Source: Sorex araneus
Lineage: Eukaryota > Chordata > Mammalia > Eulipotyphla > Soricidae
Assembly: GCF_027595985.1 (NCBI RefSeq)
Contig: NC_073313.1
Coordinates: 80,313,994 to 80,377,993, forward strand
Direction of reading: 5' to 3'
DNA length: 64,000 nt
Positions 1 to 11,504 of the stretch are shown here, piece after piece. Within the stretch, counting starts at the first letter, position 1. Each line of letters begins with the position of its first letter. A program made the position numbers and the translations under genes. Under the pieces are notes generated by a model. It saw only the letters and a program-made list of their open reading frames with translations, did no database searches and was not told the origin of the DNA.

Positions 1-764
1 AAGAAATCTGGCCATCTAGTTGGTGGGTGGCCACGAGATCTTCTGACGTCCCGTGGAATCCCGTCAGAAACAGCTCTAGTCCAGCAGTCATCTCTGAATC
101 GCATTACATGACCGGCCCATCTGATTTTTGATGCCTTGGCAAACGAGACAGCGTCCCTGATTCTTGACCATCGATGGAGGTCAGAAAAGAAATGTAATAT
201 TGGTATTAAATATGGTGAGTAGTTGTTGTAAGTGTGAATTCACAAAGTGTGGGTGTGTGCAACATGTGGGTTAGATGGTATAGAGTTGGAGCTCTATATA
301 TCTCTCCCCAGCAAAGGAACAAAGAGATGAGGGACCACAGAATGATGGTAAAAATGGCCCATTTAATGCAGAACTGCTAGTATACTTATAGGATATCTGA
401 AGGGGTTTGAGGTATAGGACTTTATATAGGTGTGATTGATCATTTACAGAGGTAAAGCATTTTGACAGAGGCAATTCTCTTGGGTGGATTAACTCAAGGG
501 AACGCTCTGTCTCCCAGGGACATCTATATTGTTTTTCTCTTTCCTTTTTGTTGTACATATTTAAACAATTAAGTTTGCTTCTTATTAATACTTAAAGTTA
601 TTTGGGTAAGCACAGAGATATAGGTTCCAAAATTTCACTCACTGGACTCCAAGGGCAAGGCTGATGGTCTTCTACCATAAATCCCAGACTAGATGCTCTG
701 GTCAGTTCATTTTGTCCTTCCCCTCTGACAGAATCTCTGAAGAATGGGAAAAGAAAATATGGCA
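1..764. other. No gene recognised
   Basis: I see no convincing coding frame, RNA gene or young repeat here. The first ~230 bases are slightly richer in CpG than the following DNA and end in a donor-like ATG|GTGAGT at about 213-220, but nothing else supports an exon. The rest is AT-rich and probably unique or very old repeat. Confidence 0.4.
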
Positions 765-2045
765 ACTGGCCAAGCAAGTGAAAACAGAGATACACAAATG
801 CAACTATCTTAAACTAAGAAGCTTCTGTACCTCAAAAGAAATAGTGACCGGAATACAAAAACAATCTACAGAATGAGAAAGGATATTCAACCAATACCCA
901 TCTGATAAGGGGTTGATATCAAGGATATACAAGGCACTGGTTGAACTCTACAAGAAGAAAACATCCAACCCCATCAGAAAATGGGGTGATGAGATGAACA
1001 GAAACTTTATCAAAGAAGAAATGTGAATGACCTAAAGGCACATGAAAAAATGCTCTTCATCACTAATCATCAGGGAGATGCAGATCAAAAAGTAAGACAT
1101 CATCTCACACCACAGAGACTGGCCCACATCCAAAAGAACAAAAGCAACTGGTGTTGGCGTGGATGTGAGGAGAAAGGGACTCTCCTTCACTGCTGGTGGG
1201 AATTCTGACTGGTTCAGTCCTTTTGGAAAACAGTATAGACGTTTCTCAAAAAACTAGAAACTGAGCTCCCATTTGACCCAGCAATACCACTTCTGGGAAT
1301 ATAACCTGGATATGCAAAAAAGTATAGTAGAAATGACATCTGCACTTATATGTTCATTGCATCACTATTTACAATGGCTAGAATCTGGAAAAAAATGAGG
1401 GCCTGAGAACAGATGACTGGCTTAAGAATCTTCGGTCCATCTACACAATGGAATGCTATGCAGCTGTTAGAAAATATGAAGTTATAAAACTTGCATATAA
1501 GTGAATCAACATGGAGAGTATCATGCTAAATGAAATGAGTCAGAAAGAGAGGGACAGACATAAAAAACACTGCACTCATTGGTGGAATATAAAATAACAG
1601 AATGGGAGACTAAAACCCAAGGATAGTAGAGATAAGGACCAGAAGGATTGCTCCACGACTTGGAAGCCACCTCACATGCTGGGAGAAAAGGCAGCTCAGG
1701 TAGAGAAGGGACCACCAAGTAAAGGATGCTTGGAGGACCTCCTCAGGATGGGATATGTGTGCTGAAAGTAGACTATTAACCGAACATGATGGCCACTTAA
1801 CATTTGCATTGCATACCACAACACCCTAAAGGAGAGAGAGTAAAAGGGAATGCACCTGTCACAGAGGAAGTTGAGACAGAAAGCGTGATTGGATGGATAC
1901 TGGGAACATTAGTGGTGAAGAAAGAGCACTGGTAAAGGGATGGGTACTTGATCATTGTATGACTAAACGTAAGCATGACAGTTTGTAAATCTGTAATTGT
2001 ACCTCATGGTGATTCATTAAAAAAAATTTAAAAATTAAAAATTTT
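765..2045 (+). mobile_element. L1 3' end (ORF2 C-terminus plus 3'UTR), 5'-truncated
   Basis: Broken plus-strand frames match the C-terminal part of L1 ORF2. They include a conserved [15 protein letters not shown] block near 1100-1150 and the following [17 protein letters not shown] block. The 3'UTR follows and ends in a 'ggtgattcattaaaaaaa' tail near 2020-2045. Several in-frame stops and frameshifts are present, so the copy is dead. The same protein blocks occur in the younger minus-strand L1 at 16913-19216. Confidence 0.88.
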
Positions 2046-2067
2046 TAAAAAGAACCATGTGATGTTC

Positions 2068-2138
2068 AATATCAAATCTAAGGTCTCACACATGCTAAGT
2101 ATGTTCTCTACCACTTGAGCCACATCCCTGATCCCAGG
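2068..2138 (-). mobile_element. Old tRNA-like SINE fragment
   Basis: Read on the minus strand, the segment has a degraded tRNA-like head ('ctcaagtggtagagaacat' and 'gtgagacctt'). It resembles old heads elsewhere in the window (about 34440-34500 and inside both inverted-repeat arms). It is too decayed for precise ends. Confidence 0.35.
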
Positions 2139-2401
2139 AATGTCTTGTACTATTTTGCATCTCGCCCCACTTCTCTTTGGCATAATTCTGTACTCAAATA
2201 GCCTAAAAACTATAATAAATTATATATTATTAAAAAAAGAAAATATGGCACATCTACACAATGAAATATTATGCAGCTGTCAGGAAAAATGAAGTAATTA
2301 AATTTGTTTATAAATGGATGAACATGGAGAGTATCATGCTGAGTGAAAATAGAAGTAAAGGAATAGATATAGAATGACTGCATTCACTTGTGGTATATAA
2401 C

Positions 2402-2607
2402 TATATCACGATATCACTGTATCACTGCCATCCCATTGCTCATCAATTTGCTCGAGCATACACTAGTAATGTCTCCATTGTGAGACTTGTTGTTACTGTT
2501 TTTGGCATATAGAATACACCACGGGTAGCTTGCCGGGCTCTGCCATGTGGGCGAGATACTCTCAGTAGCTTGCTGGGCTCTCCAAGAGGGACGGAGGAAT
2601 CGAACCC

Positions 2608-2609
<2 letters not shown>
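2402..2609 (-). mobile_element. Type B SINE, head-truncated
   Basis: On the minus strand it carries the body 'cctctyggagagcccrgcaagctac' typical of the second SINE type in this window and ends in the 'cagtgatacagtgata' tail. The tRNA-like head is missing or replaced by the adjoining TA repeat. It interrupts an L1 3' end. Confidence 0.85.

Positions 2610-2642
<33 letters not shown>
2610..2642. repeat. (TA)n microsatellite
   Basis: Uninterrupted alternating A/T run directly adjoining the head side of the type B SINE. Confidence 0.95.
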
Positions 2643-2646
<4 letters not shown>

Positions 2647-3096
2647 GAATAATATACATGGCCAGGATAAACAGGGGTTAGAAGGACTGTCTATGGTTGG
2701 AAGTAACCACAAGTGGGTGTGGGGCTGAAAGTAGGTTAGATAAAGAAGAGACAAGTGTGACAAAAATAGCTGAGAATGATCACGCTGGGTAAGATCTGAG
2801 GGCTAAAATTATGTAAGAGATATTCTTGATAATCTTTTAGTATCAATATTTCAAACCACAATGCCCAAAAAGAGACAGAAGCAGAGACAGAAACAGAGAC
2901 AGAGAGAAGATAAAGTGCCTGCCTTGGCAGACAGGGGGTGAGGGGATGGGGGTGATGGGAAGGAACCTGGGGACACCGGTGCTGGTAAATTTACACTAGT
3001 GGAGGGATGGGTGTTCTAATACTGTATGACTGAAATCCAATCATGAACAGCTTTGTAATACTCTAAAATTAATAAATTAATTAAATAAAAAGCATT

Positions 3097-3695
3097 TTAA
3101 ATAAATTTTTAAAGACTGACTTGGGGAATTGTGGCAATGAGAGGAAAAGCACAAAGAAAGGGTAAATGGCAAACTCAAGGGATTAGGGGTGCTATTAAGA
3201 GCACTGTAACCTTACCTGGAGGGAGGTAACGGAACAATTCACCTATGAAGCCTAAAACAATTAAGGTTACTATCCAGAAGCAAGAATATTGTTCCATTTA
3301 TATATATATAATATATATATATGAGCTCTGATAAACCTGGGAAGGTTGAGAAGACTGACTACACAGAAAGACATCCTGTGCCAATTAGACAAAAGCATAC
3401 AAGAAAAAGTACTATACCAATTCATTCAAAAGGTCAAATATAGAAATCTGCTTGTTTATTCAAGGCCAATGATAATTTGCATTGTTTCAGGAAAATATTA
3501 CAAGCAGAATCAGTAAATATTACTAGGAGGGTAATACCATATTTTTTTCTAAAAGGGTTCTCAGAAATTTATTTTTTATAACAAGTGTGTTAGATCACAC
3601 AAAAAAATGATAGCTCCAACCTTTCACATGAGGTTTGAATACTGTTTAGCATGTCACTTAATAATGACAGAAATAAATGAACAAATTTATGTTAC
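3097..3695. other. No gene; contains short TA repeat
   Basis: AT-rich DNA without a recognisable gene. A short interrupted (TA)n run lies at about 3298-3322. Confidence 0.45.
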
Positions 3696-3708
3696 AAAAC
3701 TATTTTTA

Positions 3709-3881
3709 GAGGCTGGAACATTAGCACAGCAGGTAAGGCATTTGTCTTGCACAAGGCCAACCCAGGTTCAATTCTCAGCATCCCATATGTTCCCCCACGC
3801 ACCGCCAGGAGTAATTCATGAGTGCAGAGCTAGGAGTAACCCCTGAGCATCGCTGGGTGTGACCCCCCAAAAAAGCAAAAG
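3709..3881 (+). mobile_element. Type A SINE
   Basis: Full-length tRNA-headed SINE with B-box-like 'ggttcaattc' and the type A body. A 13-bp target-site duplication (aaaactattttta) flanks it at 3696-3708 and 3882-3894. Confidence 0.92.
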
Positions 3882-4865
3882 AAAACTATTTTTATAGATT
3901 GTATAGTGTACTTTCTGTGAACGTCCTGAACCCCCACTTACACCACACTGTAACTGATTTACATGGTGCAAGAGGAGAGCCAACACTGGTAAATTTACTA
4001 CAAAGTGGTAAATTTGGCCCAGAACGCATCCATGAAAGAAATGATGCCAGTCTCCATATATGAATTAAAACGGAGACAATTGCATAGGTGAAACATCATG
4101 TTGTGAAACATCATGTTGGCACACTGTGAAATTTTGGTTTCCCACAGGAGGCTTGTGTCATGAGTGACAAGTAGAAAGGGACCTAAAGGGAGCAGATTCT
4201 TGTGGCCTTGGATGATGGCGAAAAGTTCCAGGAAGTAGGTGACATTTGATGAGATACAGGCAAGAAGATGACAAAATAACGCTGAGACTTCACTGTCATT
4301 GAAAGCTTAGTCACTTCCAACCACTAGTATTAATGCTTTATGTTACCTCACAAAACGCTCAGAAGCCCAAAATGAGGTTTGCTTGGAACCTCATTTTCCT
4401 GACTAGGAATATGAGACACAGAAAGCAATAGTAATTTATAGTCGGTAGTAGTAAGAAGTGGGTATGTCTCCAATGAACATATCTCCTCAAGCTTGTGTAA
4501 TTTGGCAGTGCCTCGGAGAATATTGGATTAGAGCTAAGTGATTCTTTCTCAGTCTGTGGGCATGTCTTGAAATATAGGTGGAAAGAAGTGCCACTGTGAC
4601 GATGATCAGGCAGGCAGAGCGATCTGGGAGCTGGAAACTTGTGTCATTGGGCATCGATACGTCAAACATTGGGAGGATCCACCCATGTGTCTTCAACCAA
4701 GGCCATTCAGATGGCCATTCTTAGTAACAAAATAGCAAAGGAAAAGTTAGTTACCCATTTTGCTGGGAGGTATAGATTGTAATAATTGTAACCTATTACA
4801 AGAGGGAGCCATCAAGCTATATTGGGACATACTGTGTGAATTGCATCAGAAATGACAATGTTTAA

Positions 4866-4978
4866 GAGGACTGGAGCTATAGTGAGCACCAGGAGTGATC
4901 CCTTAGTGTAGAACCAGGAGTAAACCCTGAACGCCACGGGGTATGGCCACAAAACAAAAACAAAAGCAAAAAAATGGG
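4866..4978 (+). mobile_element. Internally deleted type A SINE
   Basis: Starts with the SINE head ('ggactggagctatag') and jumps directly to the body ('gagcaccaggagtgat'), ending in an A-rich tail. The central tRNA-like half is deleted. Confidence 0.7.
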
Positions 4979-5149
4979 GATAAAGGGTTTAAATTAGATT
5001 TGAAAGATTAGGATAGGCTAGATTTGAACATTAAGGAAGAGATTTAATATTTTCTACATATTTCTATGACTCTATGATAACAATATGAAAAAGGATTAAC
5101 AATTCACCTGGCCTTGGGATGAGCACAAAGCGTTTAATCTAGAAGAGGA

Positions 5150-5300
5150 GGGTGTGGGCAGTGCGCCTGTCAATCAGTGCAGGCCCGCCAATGACAACGC
5201 AGGAAGTCAAGCCCTTACCTAGCGCAGGGCGTCATAAAAGGCTGAGTTGTCCGGTGCCAGTTACATCTACTGTTTCTCAGTTATAGGGGGACATGGCAGC
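5150..5300 (+). promoter_or_regulatory. Promoter-like GC-rich patch, no downstream ORF
   Basis: The patch is richer in GC and CpG than its surroundings. It holds 'gtcaatcag' and 'cgccaatga' (CCAAT-like) near 5169-5195 and a TATA-like 'cataaaagg' near 5232. An ATG at 5293 reads only eight codons before a stop. The homologous block of copy 2 (about 25350-25500) has lost these motifs. It may be the relic of a small gene or non-coding transcript promoter. The call rests on motifs alone. Confidence 0.28.
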
Positions 5301-5800
5301 AGAGCAGGACCTTTCCTGACTCTCCTAGCTAGGCTTGACTGATTTTATTTCCCATGTGCTGCCTGTAGAGTCATCGGAAGAAGATCGGGTGACTGGTGTG
5401 TTTTTGGACTTCGAGACATGGTTGATTACTGTTGAGCGTTGCGAAACAATCTGATGGGCCTTTCAGGTGTGTTTCTTTTTTTCATGTGGGTTTTGAAGCC
5501 CCTTTTGTGATGCATTCACATTTGGAGAGGTTTTAATTGTGAAATCTGGGAAGAAGGGTGTGCTTAGCTGAGGGTAGTAGGGTCCAGGACAGCATAGTGT
5601 AATTTGGACATCGAGGAGGCAATCCGACCATCCATGTCCAATGTTTTGGAGTAGGTAGTAACGCGGTACTTCTCTGAATCTTGATTGTCCAGTGTTTTCT
5701 TCTCAGAAAGGCATTTGACATGCTCAGCCTCATGTAGGTTCCACAGACTGTGGAATATAAAGAATGCAGCTTCTGACCCAGTATCTTTACACTTAAATTC

Positions 5801-6139
5801 TGCTTCCCTTACTCTTTATGTCTCCCTTATGGCACCCATCTCTTTACTACACCCTTTTTGAGGATCTGCTACTTCTCTTTAGCACCCTCTCTGTCCCATA
5901 AAATGCCAAACAAATCACCATAACACACAGCTGAGGATCTTTCTTCTCCCAATTCCAGATTGAATTTCAACTCCATGAATACACTTCTCCACTTCCAATG
6001 TCAAAGATACCTAAACATTTCTGCCAAATGATCGCTTGATTTTTTCTTTCCCCTGTTCTGCTCTATTCTAATGCATTTTTTTTCTGGTAGCAGAGCCCTC
6101 AAACTTTTGCCCCACACAAACACAGGATGATCTCACTTA
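5801..6139. other. No gene recognised
   Basis: CT-rich, AT-rich DNA with no feature that I can support. Confidence 0.4.
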
Positions 6140-6600
6140 TGTGTGTTATATCAAATAACTGGATGCGAAACGGTAGAAAGGGAAGATGACTTGATCACCC
6201 TTAACCCCAAAGTTTTTGAGAGGAGAATGAAAGAAAAGGAAAGAAATCTAGGGGTTAGGAAGAAAGAGAGAAATGGAAATAATTGGGGGAGCAGGGGTCA
6301 AGGGTTTCATTATACTGGTGATATGGGTAAGTGGTGTAGCCATATATCCAAAACACAGACTCAACAATGAAAATGAGATCTAATCTGCAACCACGGGAAC
6401 ATTGTGATGTTGGATTAAGGTGACAGATGGAGATGGGTGTGTGTGTGAGGAAGTGGGACTGGGTAAGGAATATGGGAACACTTTTGGGGGGAAGTTGACA
6501 CTAATGGCGGGATTGGAGTTGAAATATTATACCTAAAATTCAAGTATCGATAACTTTGTCAAGCATAATTCTTTAATTAAGTTTAAAAATATTTTAAAGA
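6140..6600 (+). mobile_element. Old L1 3' end
   Basis: A related copy lies at 36221-36661. Shared blocks include 'cttaaccccaaagttt', 'tataccagtgatgtg'-like and 'ttgaaatattata', followed by a tail with 'aaagtttaaaaat'. Clearly diverged from the young L1 3' ends, so it belongs to an older subfamily. Confidence 0.65.
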
Positions 6601-8130
6601 CATTTAAAAAACCTTTTCAAATATTTCAACTGTTTCACTATGTAGATAATCCCATCTATGCTAGTGTCTCTAAGTTAATTAATATATGAAGACTTGCACC
6701 TCTCCTTCATGGATGTGTCCTCTCCCAAATTTACCGCTGTCTTCAGGCATTTTGCTTATATTTTCCTCAATGTACTTTATAGTTTCTGGACAGATCTCAA
6801 GATGTTTGAGCCACTTAAACTGACCTTTGTGTGATGACTAAGATCTGAATCCAGTTTTAATCTCTTTCATGTAGTTATCCAGTTTTCAAAGCACCATTTG
6901 TTGAAGAGATTATCTTTACACAACTTCATGTTCTCTGCTCCCTTACAAAAAATTTATGGTCCATATATATGATAATTTATTATTGAGTATTCAATTCCAA
7001 CCCATTGATCTGAGATCCTGTCTTTCTTGAAGTACCACGGAGTTTTTATCACTACAGCTTTATAATCCAGTTTAAAATTAAGTAATGAAATACCTCCCAA
7101 ATTTTTATTTTTCAGTATAGCTCTGGCCATTCTTTTGGTCTTTTCTGATTCTATAAAACTTTATTATTGACTTTTCTAAGTCCTGCAAGAATTTCATCTG
7201 GATTTGGATGGGGATTGCATTAAATCTATTTAATAGAATAGATAGGATAGTCATTTTAACAATATTGATTCTTCCAATCGATGAGCATGGGATATTTTTC
7301 CATTTCCTAAGGTCTTTTATCTGTTTCTTAAGTGATTTAAAGTTATCATAGTACATAGCTCCCATATATTTTATTAAGTAGATACCTAGATACTTAATGT
7401 TTGGGAATAATATTTTAAATGGAGTAGACTCCTTGAATAATTTATCCTCTGAGTTATTCTTTGTATATAAGATTATGACCAATTTTTGTGTATTAGTTTT
7501 GTAGCCAGCCACTTTGCTGTATTGGTTTATTGTTTCTAGGACCGTTTTAGTGTACTCTTTAGGGTTATCTATGTATACCATTATATTATCTGCAAATACT
7601 GATAATTTGAATTCTTCTTTTTCAATTTGGATCCCTTTGATTTGTTTTTCTTGCCTAGTGTGGTAGCCAGCAATTCTAATTCAATGATAAATAAAAGTGG
7701 TGTCAGTGAGCATCCTTGCCTTGTAACTGACCTCAGAAGGAATTTTTCCAGCTTTTCACTAGTAAGAATGATACTGACTGTGGGCTTGTTACAGATGGCC
7801 ATTATTATTTTGAGGAAGATTCTTTCCACCACTATTTTGTTGAGGATTTTATCAGTAATGAATGTTGGATCTTGTCAAAAGCTTTCTCTGCATAAACTGC
7901 TATGATCATATGATTTTTATCTTTCCTTCAATGTGATGTATTATGTTAATTGATTTACATATGTTGAAAAATCCTTTTCTCCCTGGGATGAATTCTACTT
8001 GATCAAGGTGTATGATTTTTTTTATGTATTGTTGGATTAGGTTTGCTAAGATTTTCTGAAGGATTTTTGCATCAATATTCATCAGAAAGATTGGTCTGAA
8101 ATTTTCTTTTCTTGAAGTGTTTCTGTTCAC

Positions 8131-9065
8131 TTTTTTTATTAATTAGTGAGTCACCATGAGGGTACAGTAACAGATTTGCACATTTTCATACTTGAGTTTC
8201 CGTCATACAATGTTCGAGCACCCCTTCCTCCACTAGCGTCCATTCTCCACCACAGTGAATCCAGTATCCATCCCTCCCACCTCCCAATCCCATCCCTCCA
8301 TCCCCCCCTTCCCTACCTCTGTGGCAGGGCATTCCTTTTTGTTCTCTCTCTCTCTCCTTTTGGGTGTTGTGGTCCGCAATAGGGGTATTGAGTGGCCATC
8401 ATGTTCAATCTATAGTCTACTGTCAGCACACATCTCCCCTCCTGAGCGGGTCCTCCAACCAGAGCTTACTTTATGTTCCCTTCTCTATCTGAACTGCCTT
8501 TTCCCCCAGCATGTGAGGCCAGCTTCCAAGCCATTGATCCAACCTCCTGGTACTTATTTCTACTATTCTTTTTGTTTTTTGCTTTTTGGGTCACACCCGG
8601 CAATGCACAGAGGTTACTCCTGGCTCTGCACTCAGAAATCACCCCTGGCGGTGCTCAGGGAACCATATGGGATGCTGGGAATCAAACCCGGGTTGGCGCG
8701 TGCAAGGCAAACGCCCTACCCGCTGTGCTATTGCTCCAGCCCTTATGAGGGCTGAAACAGCAATTTCTACTATTTCTACTATTCTTGAGTGTTAGTCTCC
8801 TACTCTGTTATTTTATATTCCACAGATGAGCACAATCTTTCTATGTCTGTCTCTCTCTTTCTGACTCATTTCACTTAGCATGATACTTTCCATGTTGATC
8901 CACTTATATGCAAAATTCATGACTTCATCTTTTCTAACAGCTGCATAGTATTCCGTTGTGTAGATGTACCAAAGTTTCTTTAATTAGTCATATGTTCTTG
9001 GGCACTCGGATTTTTTCCAGGTTCTGGCTATTTTAAACAGTGCTGCGATGAACATATAAGTGCAC
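8131..9065 (-). mobile_element. L1 3' end inserted in an older L1
   Basis: Read on the minus strand it runs from the last part of ORF2 through the 3'UTR to 'ctcaccatggtgactcactaatt' and an A-rich tail at 8131. It interrupts the older L1 ORF2; 'cactttt' occurs at both junctions (about 8129 and 9061). It is itself split by a type A SINE at 8571-8742. Confidence 0.85.
8571..8742 (-). mobile_element. Type A SINE
   Basis: Full-length minus-strand copy with 'gggctggagcaatagcacagcgggt' head and A tail at the left. 'tttctactattctt' occurs on both sides (8557-8570 and near 8779-8792), consistent with a target-site duplication plus local slippage. Confidence 0.92.
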
Positions 9066-11504
9066 TTTTGGTATTAGTGTAATGTTAGCTTCATAGAAGT
9101 TGTTATGAAAGATTCTTGTGTCTTTGATATTTTGGAAGAGCTTAGGGATATAGGCAGTAAATCTTCTTTGAAGGGTTGGTAGAACTCAACTGTGAACCTA
9201 TCTGGACTGGAACTTTTGTTCTTGGAGTTATTGTTTTTAATTTTATTGAATCGCCGTGAGATACAGTTACAAGCCTTCATGTTGGAGTTATTCTTAATTA
9301 CTGTTTCAATTTCCTGAATTGTGATTGGCCTGTTTAGGTTTTCTCCTTCTTCTTCATTCAGCTTTGAGGATTCCATGACTCTAAGAATCTATTTCTTCTA
9401 GGTTCTCCAGCCTAAAAACATAAAGTTGTCTGCGGTTCTCACTATATTCTTAACTTCTGGAAGATCCATTGTAATTTCTCCCCTTTAGTCTATGACCTAA
9501 TTCATTTGAACATTTTCTCCTTTATTTTTCATGAGCCTAGCTAAAGTTAACCTCTTGCTTATTTTTTTTTCAAAGAACTAACTCCTGGTTTCAACAAGAG
9601 AAGTTTTTGAATCTTTGAATTGCTTTCTTAATTTCCATGTTGTTGATCTGTATCTAGTTTTTATTATTTATCTCCACCTACTACTTTTGAGATTCATTTG
9701 TTGTTCTTTGTCCATACTTTTGAGATGTGTGTTTAGAATGCTGATTTGAACTTTTTCTTCCTTCTTTTAATGTAGGTCTGCATTGCTATGAATTCACCCC
9801 CCCCCCCCGCTTAACACAGCTTTGCTGTATCCCATAGATTCTGATAGTGTGTCTTTATTTTCATTATTTTAAAGGAATCCTTTTATTTCTTTCTTGATTT
9901 CCTCTTTGATCCAATTATTTATCAGGGTTTTGTTCAGCTTGCAAGTGTTGGAAGTTTTCCCATCTTCTTTCTGTTATTAATTTTTACTTTCATGGAATTG
10001 TGGTCTGTAGTTTGTACAATTTCTATGTTTGTAAATTTATGCATGTTTTAATTATGCCATAATATGTGATCCATTCTGGATAATGTTCGATGTGCATGAG
10101 AGAAGAATGGGTATTCTTGTCTTGGGGGATACAGAATCCTATATGTATCTAACAATCCCAGTTCTTTAGTTCCTTATTTAGGGCTTTTTTGTCTCTTTAC
10201 TGATATCCCATCCAGTTGATCTGTCTAGAAGAAAAAGGCGTGTGCTGGAGTCTACCACTCCTAGTGTGTTTCCATCAATTTGTTTCATTAGTCTTGTGAG
10301 CAGAAACTTTGTGAACTTCATTGAACCTTCATTTCATGCAAAAATATTTATGGCAGTTAGTATTTCTTGATCTATTATCCCCTTGACCAAAAAATACTGG
10401 TCCATCACTATCTCTAATGACTTTCTTTATATTGAGTGCAATTTGGTCTGATTTAAGTATAGCTATACAGCCTTTTTCCTAATCTTCCATTGGCTTGTAT
10501 GATTATTTTCCATCCTTTCTCTATATATCTGTATTTATTCTGTGAGTTTAAGTGTTTTCTGTAGTCAGCAAATGGATGGATTTTCCTTCCTGATCCATCC
10601 AATGCCTTTTTATAGGGGAGTTTAATCCATTGACATTGAGAGATTATTGACATAAAGGATTGTGTTGCCATTTTTGTATATGGAATCAAGTTGTTTTTGC
10701 AAGAGTCTGGTTTTTTATGGGTGGGAGGCCTTTCAGTAATTCTTGCAGAACTGTTTATTTATCACAAATGCTGCCAACTCCTGTTTGTATAAAAAGAGCT
10801 TCTTATTCCTCCCTCAAGTTTAAAAGATAGCTTTGCAGAGTAGCAGAGTAGTGGACTCTAGGTCGGAAGTCTGTTTCAGTTGTATTTCTAATATGTCATT
10901 TTACTTTTTCCTGGTTTGTAAGCTATCATATGGAAGGTCTGTTGCAATTCTTATATTGTTTCCCTCAAATTTTAGGGTTTTCTTCTCTCTTGTTGCTTTA
11001 AGTAATCTGTAGTTTTTTTTTTTATTTTACCATTTTGATTACTATCAAAGTGGCATTGTTTTGTTTGAATCTATTTTGCTTAGTACTGTTTGATCCCTTT
11101 GAATCTGTGCAGGAGCTTCGCTCAGGAGATGGAAAATATTCTTGGTTATATTTTTTTTCTTCCATGAGTTGTTCTTTTCCTTTCATTATTTCCTCTCCTT
11201 CTGGTATTTCTATGATTTGAAGATTATTTCTATTGTTACTCTCTAACGTGAATCTCACATTCTCTTCAATTTGTTTACTATTTTACTTTTCTTTTCTCAC
11301 TTTATTATTGGTGTTGGTTAGTATTTTGTCTTCAATACCAATAATACGGTCTTCTGCATGATGATTCTTGTTGCTGTGGCTTGCTATTGTATTATTACAC
11401 CTTCAATTCAATTTGTATGGATTCTTTGATTCATTGGATCAGTACATGTTTCAGTTAGTTGAATGTTTTTCTAGTTATTGCTTTATTTCTATGGCCATTC
11501 CTTT

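Larger units (their letters stand above)
2240..3096 (+). mobile_element. L1 3' end, split by a SINE
   Basis: The part before 2401 encodes the very end of ORF2 (the 'tacacaatgaaatattatgcagc' region, giving YTMKYYAA-like residues). The part after 2643 is 3'UTR with a G-rich tract near 2930-2960 and an A-rich tail near 3070-3096. A minus-strand type B SINE and a TA repeat separate the two halves. Confidence 0.8.
4295..5800 (+). repeat. Segmental duplication, copy 1
   Basis: This stretch is collinear with blocks of 20625-26390. Shared landmarks include 'aaaagcttagtca'-like at 4303/20641, 'agagaatattggatta' at about 4515/20858, 'actgtgtgaattg' at about 4829/25192, 'gcttgactga' at about 5333/25525, and 'ggtccaggacagca' at about 5581/26237. 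Divergence is substantial, so the duplication is old. Copy 1 lacks the casein kinase retrogene and most later insertions seen in copy 2. I see no intact ORF in it. Confidence 0.72.
6645..11500 (-). mobile_element. L1, long degenerate copy (ORF1 to mid ORF2)
   Basis: Minus-strand frames follow the order ORF1 remnant (about 11022-11258), ORF2 endonuclease remnant (about 10450-10690), reverse transcriptase N-terminal part (about 9074-9376), then C-terminal ORF2 pieces (7105-8130). Many stops and frameshifts break all of them. A younger L1 3' end (8131-9065) splits ORF2. The 3' end of this copy is missing: it stops inside ORF2 near 6645, next to an oppositely oriented L1 tail. A C-homopolymer lies near 9798. 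Confidence 0.85.

Noticed and set aside
5293-5319. ATG after the promoter-like patch
   Set aside because: It reads only eight codons, and no continuation is found in the other frames.
9798-9810. C homopolymer as a possible functional site
   Set aside because: A simple run inside a dead L1; no supporting context.
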